Shown here: piece after piece, positions 43,532 through 52,381 of the stretch
How positions within the stretch are numbered: the first letter of the stretch is position 1
Layout: each line of letters begins with the position of its first letter
NCBI GenBank assembly: GCA_025765615.1
Contig: JAIVFJ010000259.1
Coordinates: forward strand, 22,168-86,167
DNA from: Zopfochytrium polystomum
Lineage: Eukaryota > Chytridiomycota > Chytridiomycetes > Chytridiales > Chytridiaceae
Direction of reading: 5' to 3'
Length of the DNA stretch: 64,000 nt
Translations under genes and position numbers: made by a program
The notes under the pieces: model-generated
Database searches by the model: none
What the model was told of the DNA's origin: nothing
The model's input: only the letters and a program-made list of their open reading frames with translations

Positions 43532-44455
43532 ATGTCTGACCCAAACAACACCTTCCCTGATGCAACTGCCTTCCAAGCCTTGATGGACCAATTACAAGCC
43601 CTTTTAAGACAGACACACCAACTTCAAGAACAAGTCCTTCACCAGCAGCACCAGCTTCAACAACAACTTCACCAACAAGAACATCAAGCTCTTCCCCTGC
43701 CCCAAGCCAACCAAGCAAGAGAGCCCAAGGTTCCCAGCCCTGACAAGTTCACTGGGCTGGCCAAAGACCTTAGGAACTTTATGGCCACTGTGGAGAATGT
43801 CATCCTTCTCCAACCTTCAAGATTTCCCAGTGAGCAAGTCAAGGTTCTTTTCACAAGCACCCTCCTGTCTGGTCAAGCTCAATCATGGTACAGATCTCTC
43901 CCAAGCACACCCACCACCCTGCAAGAGCTCTGGGAGGGGCTGGAGGCTACCTTTGGTGACCCCTACGCATCTTGGACAGCAAGATCCAAGCTCAAGCATA
44001 TCAAGCAAGGAAAGCAATCTTGTGTGGCCTACACCAACCAATTCAAGCAACTAGCCAGAGACTCTGGATACAATGATGCTGCTCTGATGGAGCTGTACCA
44101 TGATGGTCTCCATGAGTCTATCCAAGACATGCTCTCCCAGTCTCTGCACATCCCTGAGACCTTGGAAGAGTACATTCTCCTTGCCATCAAGATTGACAAC
44201 AGACTCTACTCCAAGAGGCTGAAGCAAAGACAAGTGGGAACTACATCAAGGCCTACCCCAGTCCCTCAAGCTCTTACAGTTCCTGAACCCATGCAAGTGG
44301 ATGCAGTTGAGACACTTCCTAAGGGTCCTCTGAGCCAAGAGGAGAAAACAAGGAGGGCCCAGCAGGGACTGTGTTTCTACTGTGGCTCCAAGAAACACGC
44401 TGTCAAGGACTGCCCAAGGAAGAAGCACCCAAACTCCCAGGTCCAGGCTCACTGA
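43532..44455 (+). CDS. gag: Gypsy-1 Gag
   Basis: 307 residues from a real ATG 41 nt after the 5' LTR. A Gln/His-rich N-terminus predicted to coil (residues 20-55) precedes the retrotransposon gag capsid domain (about 70-190, with Gln-Ala-Gln-Ser-Trp-Tyr-Arg-Ser-Leu). A CCHC knuckle (Cys-Phe-Tyr-Cys-Gly-Ser-Lys-Lys-His ... Cys, residues 282-295) lies near the end. It assembles the particle and packages RNA. Pol overlaps its last 85 nt in the -1 frame, and the slip heptamer lies 19 nt before the TGA. The ORF has no damage. Confidence 0.95.
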   Translation: MSDPNNTFPDATAFQALMDQLQALLRQTHQLQEQVLHQQHQLQQQLHQQEHQALPLPQANQAREPKVPSPDKFTGLAKDLRNFMATVENVILLQPSRFPSEQVKVLFTSTLLSGQAQSWYRSLPSTPTTLQELWEGLEATFGDPYASWTARSKLKHIKQGKQSCVAYTNQFKQLARDSGYNDAALMELYHDGLHESIQDMLSQSLHIPETLEEYILLAIKIDNRLYSKRLKQRQVGTTSRPTPVPQALTVPEPMQVDAVETLPKGPLSQEEKTRRAQQGLCFYCGSKKHAVKDCPRKKHPNSQVQAH

Positions 44456-47400
44456 GGGGCAATTCCCTGGACCCTCCTCCAAGCTGCCCCTGTTTCATCA
44501 CCACCACCAGCACCACAAACACCTCAGATTCCAAGCCCCACCAACTCACCATGGATGTCAAGATTCAACTCTCACCCAAGTCAACCATCACAACCAAGGC
44601 CCTTATCGACTCTGGATCATCCTGCAACATCATTGATGCCACCCTTGCCAAGTCTTGTGCCATTCCCACCATCAAGAAATCCACACCCCTCAAGGTCCAC
44701 TTTGCCAATCATGCTCTGTTCAAGGAAATCAGCCATGAAACCAAGCTAAACCTCCACATCCAAGACTTTCCACCATCCATGGTCAATCTGGAAGTATTGG
44801 ATCTTGGCTCACCCACATTCTCTGTCATCCTGGGATTACCATGGCTGCAAGCCCAGAACCCTGCCATTGATTGGGTCACTGGTCAAGTCCAACCTCCACC
44901 AATCGGAACAGTCACCCAAAACTCAAGTCAAGCCCCCAAGTCTCATGCTCTCAAGCCCTTGATTCAAGATTCACAGCCAGCCAAGACTCAAGTTCCACAG
45001 TTCACAGTTCACAGTCAAGATTCAAGTAGAGCTCATAGAGCTCACAGTCATGGCCATGACTCTTGTTCACAGAACCCACAGTCAAAGATTCAAGTACCAC
45101 AGTTCACAGTCCACATTCAAGATTCAAGTTCCATAGCTCACAGTCTTTGCCAAGAACAGAACTCTCAGTCAAAGATTCAAGAATCACAGTTCCCAGTCAA
45201 GAATTCAAGCCCCACTGCTGAGGAGCACGACAACCTGGACCCATCAGAACTTTTGCTGGCATCCAAGCTACCAAAAGAATATCTCCCTTATGCTGATGTG
45301 TTTTCCAAGACCAAGGCAGACCTGCTACCAGCTCAGAGGCCTTATGACTGTGAAATCCCACTCAAGGATGAAACTTGCAGCCCACCTTTCAAGCCACTGT
45401 ACCACCTCTCTCCACCAGAAGCCAAGGCCCTCCAAGAATACATTGAAGAAATGCTGAACAAGGGATTCATCCAACCTTCCAAGTCACCAGCTGGAGCTCC
45501 CATCTTTTTTGTCAAGAAGAAGGATGGGGGACTGAGACCCTGTGTGGACTACAGAGATCTCAATGAGATGACAGTCAAGAACCGCTATCCACTGCCTCTC
45601 ATCTCTGAATTACTGGACAAACTGAGCCATGCAAGGATATTTTCCAAGATTGACCTCAGAGGTGCCTACAATTTGGTCAGAATTAAGCCCCAGGATCAAT
45701 GGAAGACTGCCTTCAGATGCAAATACGGTCACTTTGAGTACTTGGTTATGCCCTTTGGACTTACCAATGCTCCAGCTATTTTCCAAGGCATGATGAATGA
45801 CATCTTCAGGGATATTCTGGACCTTTTTGTCATTGTCTACCTGGATGATATCCTGGTATTTTCATCTGACACTGCAAGCCATATGGGACATGTCAAGACT
45901 GTCTTGGAGAGACTCAGACAGCATCACCTCTATGCAAAGCTGGAGAAGTGTGAATTCCACAAGACCTCCATTGAGTTTTTGGGGTTCATTGTGTCTGACA
46001 AAGGGATCTCCATGGCACCAGACAAGATCCAAACTATTCTTGAATGGAAGGCTCCAAATTCCATCAAGGATGTTCAAAGCTTCCTTGGATTTTGCAACTT
46101 CTACAGAACCTTCATTGCCAACTATTCTGCCATAGCCAAGCCTCTCACTGATCTCACCAAGAAGACCACCAAGTTTGAATGGACCCCAGCAGCAGAGCAA
46201 GCCTGGCTAGCTCTTAAGAAAGCAACCACAAGTGCACCACTCCTTAAGCATGTGGATCCCTTGCTTCCCTTCACCTTGGAAACTGATGCCTCAGACTATG
46301 CCCTTGGCGCTGTTCTGTCCCAGCCAAGCTCTCAGGACCCCTCTGCTCCTCTGCATCCAGTGGCATATTACTCCAGGAAGCTGAACAGTGCTGAGTGTAA
46401 CTACACAGTCCATGACAAGGAGTTGCTTGCAATTGTGGAAGCATTCAAATTCTGGAGACACTACTTGACTGGTTCTAAAGGCATCTCTGTCTATTCTGAT
46501 CACAAGAACCTCACCTTCTTCAGGGCAAGGTGGTTGCTCAAGCAGAGGCATGCCAGGTGGGCTGAACTGCTCTCTGAGTATGACTTTAAGCTGTGCTATT
46601 CTCCTGGCCACCTTAACACTGTGGCTGATGCCCTGTCAAGAAGAACAGACCTTGCACCTGAAGGGGGAGATGGTTTCACCCCACCATCCAAGACACACCT
46701 TTCATTGCTTCCTGACAGTGTGTGGGCCCATGCTATTTCCAAGGACCCCAAGCCTCACAAGATTCAAATCAGCCAAGAAGAGGAAAAACTTGAGATACTC
46801 AAGACAAGGCATGATGCAGCAACAGCTGGACACCCAGGAGAGCACAAGACATATGAGCTTGTTTCCAGAGACTTCTACTGGCCAGGCATGAGGAAGTACA
46901 TCAAGAACTATGTCAGCAGCTGTGAAACCTGTCAAAGAAACAAATCCAGCAGACACAAGCCCTATGGACTTCTGGAGCCCCTCCCAATTGCCATCAGCCC
47001 TTGGTCATCAATATCCATGGACTTCATTGTGAAACTGCCCCCATCCCATGGATTTGACTCTATCCTTGTTGTCATCTGCAGAAGGACAAAGTTGGCCCAT
47101 TTCATCCCCTGCACTGAGAATATAGATGCACAAGGAACAGCAGACCTGTTTTTGCAGCACATATTCAGGCTCCATGGGCTGCCTCAGTCAATCGTCAGTG
47201 ACAGAGGACCACAGTTCAGATCTCAATTTTGGAAAGCACTCACAGCAGCCCTTGGAATCAAGTCTCAACTGTCAACTGCTTATCACCCTCAGACTGATGG
47301 ACAAACAGAAAGAACAAACCAGACTCTGGAGCAGTATTTGAGGTGCTATGTCAGCTATCAACAGGATGATTGGCCCACCCTCCTTCCACTGGCAGAATTT

Positions 47401-48090
47401 GCTCTCAACAATTCTCTCCACTCAAGCACCCAGCTATCTCCTTTCTTTGCAACCTATGGCTTCAATCCAAGAGGAGATCTTCTGGGACAAGAGACCCTAT
47501 CCAATGTCCAAGCTCCTGCTGCGGCTTCACACTTACATAAGCTCAAGATCATCAACTCCTTCCTGGACTCCACCCTGAAGCAAGCCCAAGAAGATGCCTC
47601 AAGATTTGCCAACACTCACAGAATGGACCATGACCTTGCTGTGGGTCAGCAAGTTTGGCTTCTGAGGAAGAACTTGCAGACCAAAAGACCAAGTCCCAAG
47701 CTAGACAACCTCAAGTTGGGACCTTTCAAGATCTTGGAGCAAATCAATCCAGTCACCTTCAAGCTGGATCTCCCTGCATCCATGAAGATCCACCCAGTTT
47801 TCCATGTCAGCCTTTTAGAGAAGTTTGTGGCCAATTCCATTCCAGGCAGAGTTGTTCCTCCTCCTCCTCCAGTTGAGGTAGAAGGTGAAGAGGAATTTGA
47901 GGTTGAACAAATCTTGGATGCCAAGTGGTTTGGAAGAACACTCAAGTTCCTTGTTAAGTGGAAAGGTTACTCAGATGCTGACAACACCTGGGAGCCTGAG
48001 TCAAACCTCACTCACTGCCAAGACCTTCTGCTCGAGTTCAAGACCAGGTACCCCACCAAGTTGCAGAAGAGGCCTAAAAGGGGGAGATGA
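44371..48090 (+). CDS. pol: Gypsy-1 Pol (protease, RT, RNase H, integrase, chromodomain)
   Basis: Open frame of 1,239 codons starting at a GTG, so it has no own ATG and is expected only as a Gag-Pol fusion through the -1 shift near 44434. Order: protease (Ile-Asp-Ser-Gly, residue 80), a linker of degenerate Gln-Val-Pro-Gln-Phe-Thr-Val-His repeats (200-280), RT (Tyr-Leu-Asp-Asp at 490-493), RNase H (Glu-Thr-Asp-Ala-Ser, about 638), integrase HHCC finger (about 815-860), and integrase core with Ser-Met-Asp-Phe, Ser-Asp-Arg-Gly and Gln-Thr-Glu-Arg acidic residues. It ends in a chromodomain (about 1178-1228: Trp-Lys-Gly-Tyr-Ser, Trp-Glu-Pro-Glu). Chromodomains of this type steer integration to marked chromatin. 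No stop interrupts it. Confidence 0.96.
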   Translation: MFLLWLQETRCQGLPKEEAPKLPGPGSLRGNSLDPPPSCPCFITTTSTTNTSDSKPHQLTMDVKIQLSPKSTITTKALIDSGSSCNIIDATLAKSCAIPTIKKSTPLKVHFANHALFKEISHETKLNLHIQDFPPSMVNLEVLDLGSPTFSVILGLPWLQAQNPAIDWVTGQVQPPPIGTVTQNSSQAPKSHALKPLIQDSQPAKTQVPQFTVHSQDSSRAHRAHSHGHDSCSQNPQSKIQVPQFTVHIQDSSSIAHSLCQEQNSQSKIQESQFPVKNSSPTAEEHDNLDPSELLLASKLPKEYLPYADVFSKTKADLLPAQRPYDCEIPLKDETCSPPFKPLYHLSPPEAKALQEYIEEMLNKGFIQPSKSPAGAPIFFVKKKDGGLRPCVDYRDLNEMTVKNRYPLPLISELLDKLSHARIFSKIDLRGAYNLVRIKPQDQWKTAFRCKYGHFEYLVMPFGLTNAPAIFQGMMNDIFRDILDLFVIVYLDDILVFSSDTASHMGHVKTVLERLRQHHLYAKLEKCEFHKTSIEFLGFIVSDKGISMAPDKIQTILEWKAPNSIKDVQSFLGFCNFYRTFIANYSAIAKPLTDLTKKTTKFEWTPAAEQAWLALKKATTSAPLLKHVDPLLPFTLETDASDYALGAVLSQPSSQDPSAPLHPVAYYSRKLNSAECNYTVHDKELLAIVEAFKFWRHYLTGSKGISVYSDHKNLTFFRARWLLKQRHARWAELLSEYDFKLCYSPGHLNTVADALSRRTDLAPEGGDGFTPPSKTHLSLLPDSVWAHAISKDPKPHKIQISQEEEKLEILKTRHDAATAGHPGEHKTYELVSRDFYWPGMRKYIKNYVSSCETCQRNKSSRHKPYGLLEPLPIAISPWSSISMDFIVKLPPSHGFDSILVVICRRTKLAHFIPCTENIDAQGTADLFLQHIFRLHGLPQSIVSDRGPQFRSQFWKALTAALGIKSQLSTAYHPQTDGQTERTNQTLEQYLRCYVSYQQDDWPTLLPLAEFALNNSLHSSTQLSPFFATYGFNPRGDLLGQETLSNVQAPAAASHLHKLKIINSFLDSTLKQAQEDASRFANTHRMDHDLAVGQQVWLLRKNLQTKRPSPKLDNLKLGPFKILEQINPVTFKLDLPASMKIHPVFHVSLLEKFVANSIPGRVVPPPPPVEVEGEEEFEVEQILDAKWFGRTLKFLVKWKGYSDADNTWEPESNLTHCQDLLLEFKTRYPTKLQKRPKRGR
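44428..44473 (+). promoter_or_regulatory. Gypsy-1 programmed -1 frameshift cassette
   Basis: CCCAAAC (44428-44434) is in the gag frame as C-CCA-AAC. A 5-nt spacer follows, then a perfect 8-bp stem GGTCCAGG (44440-44447) / CCTGGACC (44466-44473) with the gag TGA in its 18-nt loop. The -1 frame from 44434 is the pol frame. Confidence 0.8.
48076..48090 (+). promoter_or_regulatory. Gypsy-1 polypurine tract
   Basis: AAAAGGGGGAGATGA immediately before the 3' LTR, overlapping the last pol codons. Expected plus-strand primer. Confidence 0.9.
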
Positions 48091-48388
48091 TGTTATGAAT
48101 CACCCTCTGGAAACCTCTGGAACCTTCTAGAACATTCCTTCATGGAACCTTCTGGAACCTTCTTTGCTTTCCTGACTTGTCTTGTTGTCATTGGTATCAT
48201 TGGTATCATTGTATTACTAATTGCTCTTTCTGGAACTTTCTTGGAGTCTTGACAAGGAACACTCTCAAAAGGTATAAAAGGGGGATGGGGGACCTGTCCC
48301 ATCCCTCAAGTGAATTATTGTTTCCAATACAATCATCACTCCTCTCAGCTCCTTGTCTGCCTTGTCCTGTCCTGCCATGTTCCTGACA
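48091..48388 (+). repeat. Gypsy-1 3' LTR
   Basis: 298 bp, differing from the 5' LTR at two positions (C/T near the GTCAT-GGTAT site and G/C in the AAGGAA-ACTCTC site). Ends TCCTGACA and is followed by the second GAAAA. Confidence 0.97.
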
Positions 48389-48634
48389 GAAAATGAGTAA
48401 AAATAAGAATGAATAGGATGAATGAGGGGTGTGCCCCTTGTGCTTAGGCCCATTCAGCACAAGGAACACAGGATGCTCTTTTATAGTGATAAACACTAGA
48501 GCCCGTGAGGGATGTGATGAATGGTAATAAAAAATAAATATGGGGGGCCAATATAATGACATAGTCACAACTGGGGAAGAGCTTTTAGGGAGACCCCAGC
48601 TAAGACCATGATCAGTGAGATTAGGAATCTCACA

Positions 48635-48915
48635 GTACCTCTTTTTCAATATCCTAGCGCCCCGTTCGCAGGATCAGTACAGCAGTGGTAGGGAGTCGAG
48701 AGCGTTCGTCACTGGGTGGACACCCTATGGATCCACTACTTATACTTAACTGGAGGGAGCTGCCGCAATCGCGAAGATCGGGCCATCGGAGGTGGGTCTG
48801 GAGGCGTAGTTGCAGGTGTTGAGGGAGTGCCAGTTGCTTTGGATTGTTTAAGCTTTTGTAGGGCTTCTTGTCTTTCTTTATAAGCAGTGGGATTGGTCCG
48901 GCGGACATTATCCCA
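48635..48915 (-). other. Gypsy-3 3' untranslated region
   Basis: From the stop after the chromodomain-like tail to the polypurine tract. No coding motif. Confidence 0.5.
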
Positions 48916-49660
48916 CTATTCTTTGACAAATTCAGGGTCCATATCAACTTCCTCATTCCAACTGTTAAAGCGATTGGAATAATTTTTCCATTTGAGGTGG
49001 TATGAATAAGTGTTGTCATTGTTATGGCGGAAGGCTAAGATCTTGTCGACCTCATACAAAGGATTGTAGATGTCGGCTTCAGTAAAGTGAGGATCAAAGC
49101 AACGCATAAGTTCAATACTCATTCCGAGTGCGGTACGTTGAGATGTGGCAGGCCTTCTTTTCAGAATTACTGCTTTTTCCCATTCTTTTATTGCAGTGGC
49201 GAGCTCTTCAGCGTTGCTTTTAAGTGCGTCCTCAGCAGAATCAATGGGGACTCGAGGAGTGAAGGGGCGTAGTCGGGAGATATGAACAGTGCGTGCAGCA
49301 ATCTCTTTGCCAGGAAAGGTTTCAATGACGGTGCATTTAGAATTGGAGTCTTTTCCGTCAACGCGGATTATGCGGACAGGCCCAGCCCATCGGTAAAGGA
49401 AACTTTCGTTCTCCGGCATGTCAGAGCGCGTCGGTCTGAGGATAACAGCCATCCAGGCTCTATCGCCAGGAAAAAGTTTATGTGGGTTGGAGTCTGTTTC
49501 TTTCGATTTTTTCTTCAATTGTTTTTGTTGTGCTGTGGCATTTTGTTGTGCGACCAAGTGGGCATGCGTTAATATATCAAGAGTATGCACGACATAATGT
49601 CGAATTTGTATTTTTAACATAAATACAACTCTCTTGCTCAGAGGGTTGGAGAAAATGATT
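48916..49660 (-). pseudogene. Gypsy-3 integrase C-terminus with chromodomain-like tail
   Basis: Minus-strand frame one base off from the integrase core ORF, overlapping it at 49577-49660. It opens with the helix after the integrase core (Ala-His-Leu-Val-Ala-Gln-Gln-Asn-Ala-Thr), then a GPY/F-like module (Phe-Leu-Tyr-Arg-Trp-Ala-Gly-Pro-Val-Arg-Ile). It ends in a chromodomain-like fold (Tyr-Glu-Val-Asp-Lys-Ile-Leu; Leu-Lys-Trp-Lys-Asn-Tyr; Asn-Ser-Trp-Asn). The tail departs from the usual Trp-Glu-Pro, so binding specificity may differ. The frame offset shows at least one indel in this old copy. Confidence 0.8.
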
Positions 49661-52381
49661 TAAATCTTTGTTTTCAGTAAGGTAGGTGACAGTGAGATCT
49701 TCTTCACCTTGTGGTGAAGGAAGATGGAGAAGCAGAGGCGATGATGCGCCTTCCCAAAGTAATAAGCCTTGGGGAGGTTCAGAGCTATTGACGTCAATCA
49801 GTTTTACACTGGTGGGCGCAAGCATACTATGCCAAAAGTGGAGGTTCGCAATTTCATCTGATGTGCAATATCCTCGTGGGAAGGAAGGGCAAGGCCCATC
49901 AGTCTCTTGGAACAGGGTCCCACGTAGGGAATAGATGTAGCGAATCTCTTTTTTCTGCGGATTGTAGAATATGACTGACCGAACAAGCACTCCATGGTTG
50001 GTACGGAGGAAAAAAGGGAGATCTACCTTCTTTATGGATTGGGTCTGTCGAGTACGTGTGAATACAATGTATACAATATCAAGGTTATGAATCTCAACGA
50101 GATCAGTCCAGATGCGTGAGGCAGATGGTTCTGTTGGGTAAGGACGCAGCTTTCGTGGGATATGCTGGAGCAGCGTCATTCGAAGGTCAAATGTTTTGAT
50201 ATATGCAATGCGGAGGAATGGTGCTGGTTCAAGCTTAGGGTTTAAGGTAAGCGGGATAGCTTTTCCCCTTACTACAGCGTGAGAAAGAAGAGTTTCTGGT
50301 TCATTGTCATTGCGGTCAGGGATGCCAGCGACGTCAGACACTTTAGTAATTTGAGGCATGTCCTCATAATCCTCAGGGGTGACTCCGAGGAAGAGGTCAG
50401 GGGGTAAACGGCAGTCACGTCCATGTAATAAGAAGAAGGGTGTATCACTGAGGAGTGGGTGAGGATGAGTACGATATGCAAAAAGCACATAAGGAAGGAT
50501 TTGGGGCCAGTCCTCATGGGTGTGTTGGTTGATGTAGGCACGAATCATAGTTTTCAAAGTTTTAATGAAACGTTCAGCAGTACCATTGGCGCGGGGCCAG
50601 TATGGCGATGTAAAAGACTGTCCCATTCCGAGAACGTGTCCGATAGCAGAAACTAGTGCAGATTTGAGCGGTTGGCCGTTATCAGAATGAATTTCAACAG
50701 GGATTCCGTGTCGACAGAAGACATGTTCAACTAGTGCTGCTGCAACTGTCATATCTTCAAGATCAGTGAGAGGGATGGCTTCAGCCCATCGTGTGAAGTA
50801 ATCTACAACAACAAGGATGTATTTATAACCATCAGGCGTTTCTTTGAAAGGTCCAGCAAAATCAATTGCAATTCTTTCAAAAGGAAAAGAGCCGATAGGT
50901 ATCGGGTGAAGATATCCTGGTCGATGAGGGTGATCTTTGGTTTTCTGGCATGTCTCACAACTCTGGATGTGATTCTCCAAGTCAGTTGTGATAGTAGGCC
51001 ACCAGAATCGATCAAGGAGGATATCCATTGATTTTCTTTTGGCAAAGTGACCAGCAAATAAGTCATCATGGAAGAGTCGTAGGCTCTCGCGCCGCAGAGA
51101 ATCTGGAACACACAGGGCAAGTCGAAGTGGAGTGCGTTTCAACATAAATGAGGGGAGGTCGAGTATACAATACAAAAGCCCCTTGCGGACAATCATCTTT
51201 TCAGCCCATTTGGTCAGAGCTTCAGGCAGATTGTTGTCAATAGCACCAGTTTCACGGAAGCGGAGGATGGGTCCAAAGAACTTATCAGCAAGTTGTAATT
51301 CTCTAACTTTGTCAGTTTTGGCAAATACGCCAAGCTTCTCAAACATGAATGATTCAAAGCCTGTAGCCAGTAATTTGTTTACAAGTGATTCATAATTGGG
51401 CTTTGTGGGACGTATTGTTCCATAAGGGCGAGGTGTGTGATTAAAATGAGGGGATTCTTGTACTCGCTCTGTCATGCAGAGATGACGGCGGGGAAGAGGT
51501 TCGTTAAAGTTATCCAATTCATAAAGTGACGACATTCGTTTAAGAATTGGAGTGAAATCCAAAGGGAGGAAGCAATCAACACGAAGATGATCACTTGGCA
51601 GGTCGATGGTGGATGAAAGTTGTGTTTGGGTGCGTGGACTATAGATCCGTTTGTCAAGGAAAATATAATCAACACGGAGAGCAGGGTAATCAACAGTTTT
51701 ACCCAGGATCCTGCCTTGTGGTGCAAGCCAGGTATAACCGTTGGTTAGTGGATGATCAGTGCGGTAAGCATCAATGAAGCCGTCATTGAGAAAGGCAGTT
51801 ATCCAGTCACGTTCCCAAGCAAAATAAGTTGAGAATGAGGCATCTTTCTGAGTCAAGTATTTCTCAATTGCGGGGTGAATATCCATCTCAGTATGGGCAA
51901 TGTTAAAATCACCAGCAATGATGAGGAGATATCCTTGGCTTTTAAGATAATGACAATGGCTCCGCAGATTCACAAGAAAGGCTTTCTTTGTTTTTTCTCT
52001 GTCAGGGTCATGGAATGCGCTAGGCACATAAACAGTGATAACAGCCATTTCACCAAATGCAACGGTAATAATGCGCCCTTCCTCATCAGGGTGATGGGAA
52101 TAAGGTGAGCATTTATGTTCAATTCCATGGAGTTCTTACTTCCAAAAGATGGCGACACCATTTTTACCAGTACGGGGGTCGTGTATGACACAATTCCAGT
52201 TTGCAAGATTGCAGAGACCAGTATACAGGGAACCAGCTTTCGAACCAATGCGAGTTTCCTGGAGACAGATAATTGAGCATGGTTGCGAATCGAGGTATTT
52301 CTCAAAGATGGCAAGAGCAGGGGTATTATCATCAGAAGGTCGAATTCGACGAGCCCATGATCGAATGCTGTTCAGGTTCTA
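49577..52381 (-). pseudogene. Gypsy-3 pol, exonuclease III/AP-endonuclease-like domain fused to integrase
   Basis: One minus-strand frame, open from 52135 to 49577, with nonsense codons only at 52379-52381 (TAG, where the fold usually has Trp) and 52136-52138 (TAA). The first part is an EEP nuclease of the ExoIII/APE class: Asn-Leu-Asn-Ser-Ile-Arg (52378), Gln-Glu-Thr-Arg (Glu at 52256), Asp-Glu-Glu-Gly-Arg, Tyr in Val-Tyr-Val-Pro (52030), Gly-Asp-Phe-Asn (51913-51902), Arg-Val-Asp-Tyr (Asp at 51670) and Ser-Asp-His (51595-51587). All expected catalytic positions are occupied. Integrase follows: an HHCC finger (His-X6-His, Cys-X2-Cys, about 51070-50950), then Asp396, Asp456 and Glu492 (numbered from 52048) in exact D,D-35-E spacing. 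Residues ~578-823 (50317-49577) are unrecognised. ExoIII-type enzymes cut DNA at abasic sites and trim 3' ends; a role in the element's replication is inference. Confidence 0.88.

Larger units (their letters stand above)
43194..48388 (+). mobile_element. Gypsy-1, full-length chromodomain Ty3/Gypsy element
   Basis: 5,195 bp with 298-bp LTRs (43194-43491 and 48091-48388) differing at 2 positions by eye, and a GAAAA target duplication (43189-43193 and 48389-48393). Gag and pol are uninterrupted; primer site, frameshift signal and polypurine tract are all present. It is therefore a recent insertion and a candidate active autonomous element of the chromovirus (Tf1/sushi-like) branch. It sits inside the Gypsy-3 3' LTR. 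Confidence 0.96.
42869..48634 (-). repeat. Gypsy-3 3' LTR, split by Gypsy-1
   Basis: Sense begins TGTGAGATTCC at 48634, directly after the polypurine tract GAAAAAGAGG. It contains CTATAAAAGAG (about 48475-48485), is interrupted by Gypsy-1 (43194-48388), resumes at 43193 and plausibly ends ...CCTAGGTAACA at 42869 after an AATAAA. That gives an LTR near 560 bp with TG/CA ends. The outer boundary is inferred, since the other LTR is not in the window. Confidence 0.55.

Noticed and set aside
44371..44373. Independent start codon for Gypsy-1 pol
   Set aside because: It is GTG inside gag; the frameshift cassette downstream explains pol expression better.
51554..52381. Nuclease as the endonuclease of a LINE inserted in Gypsy-3
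   Set aside because: No LINE RT, target duplication or A-tail nearby; the domain is in frame with integrase and replaces nothing, and its motifs look like cellular ExoIII/APE.
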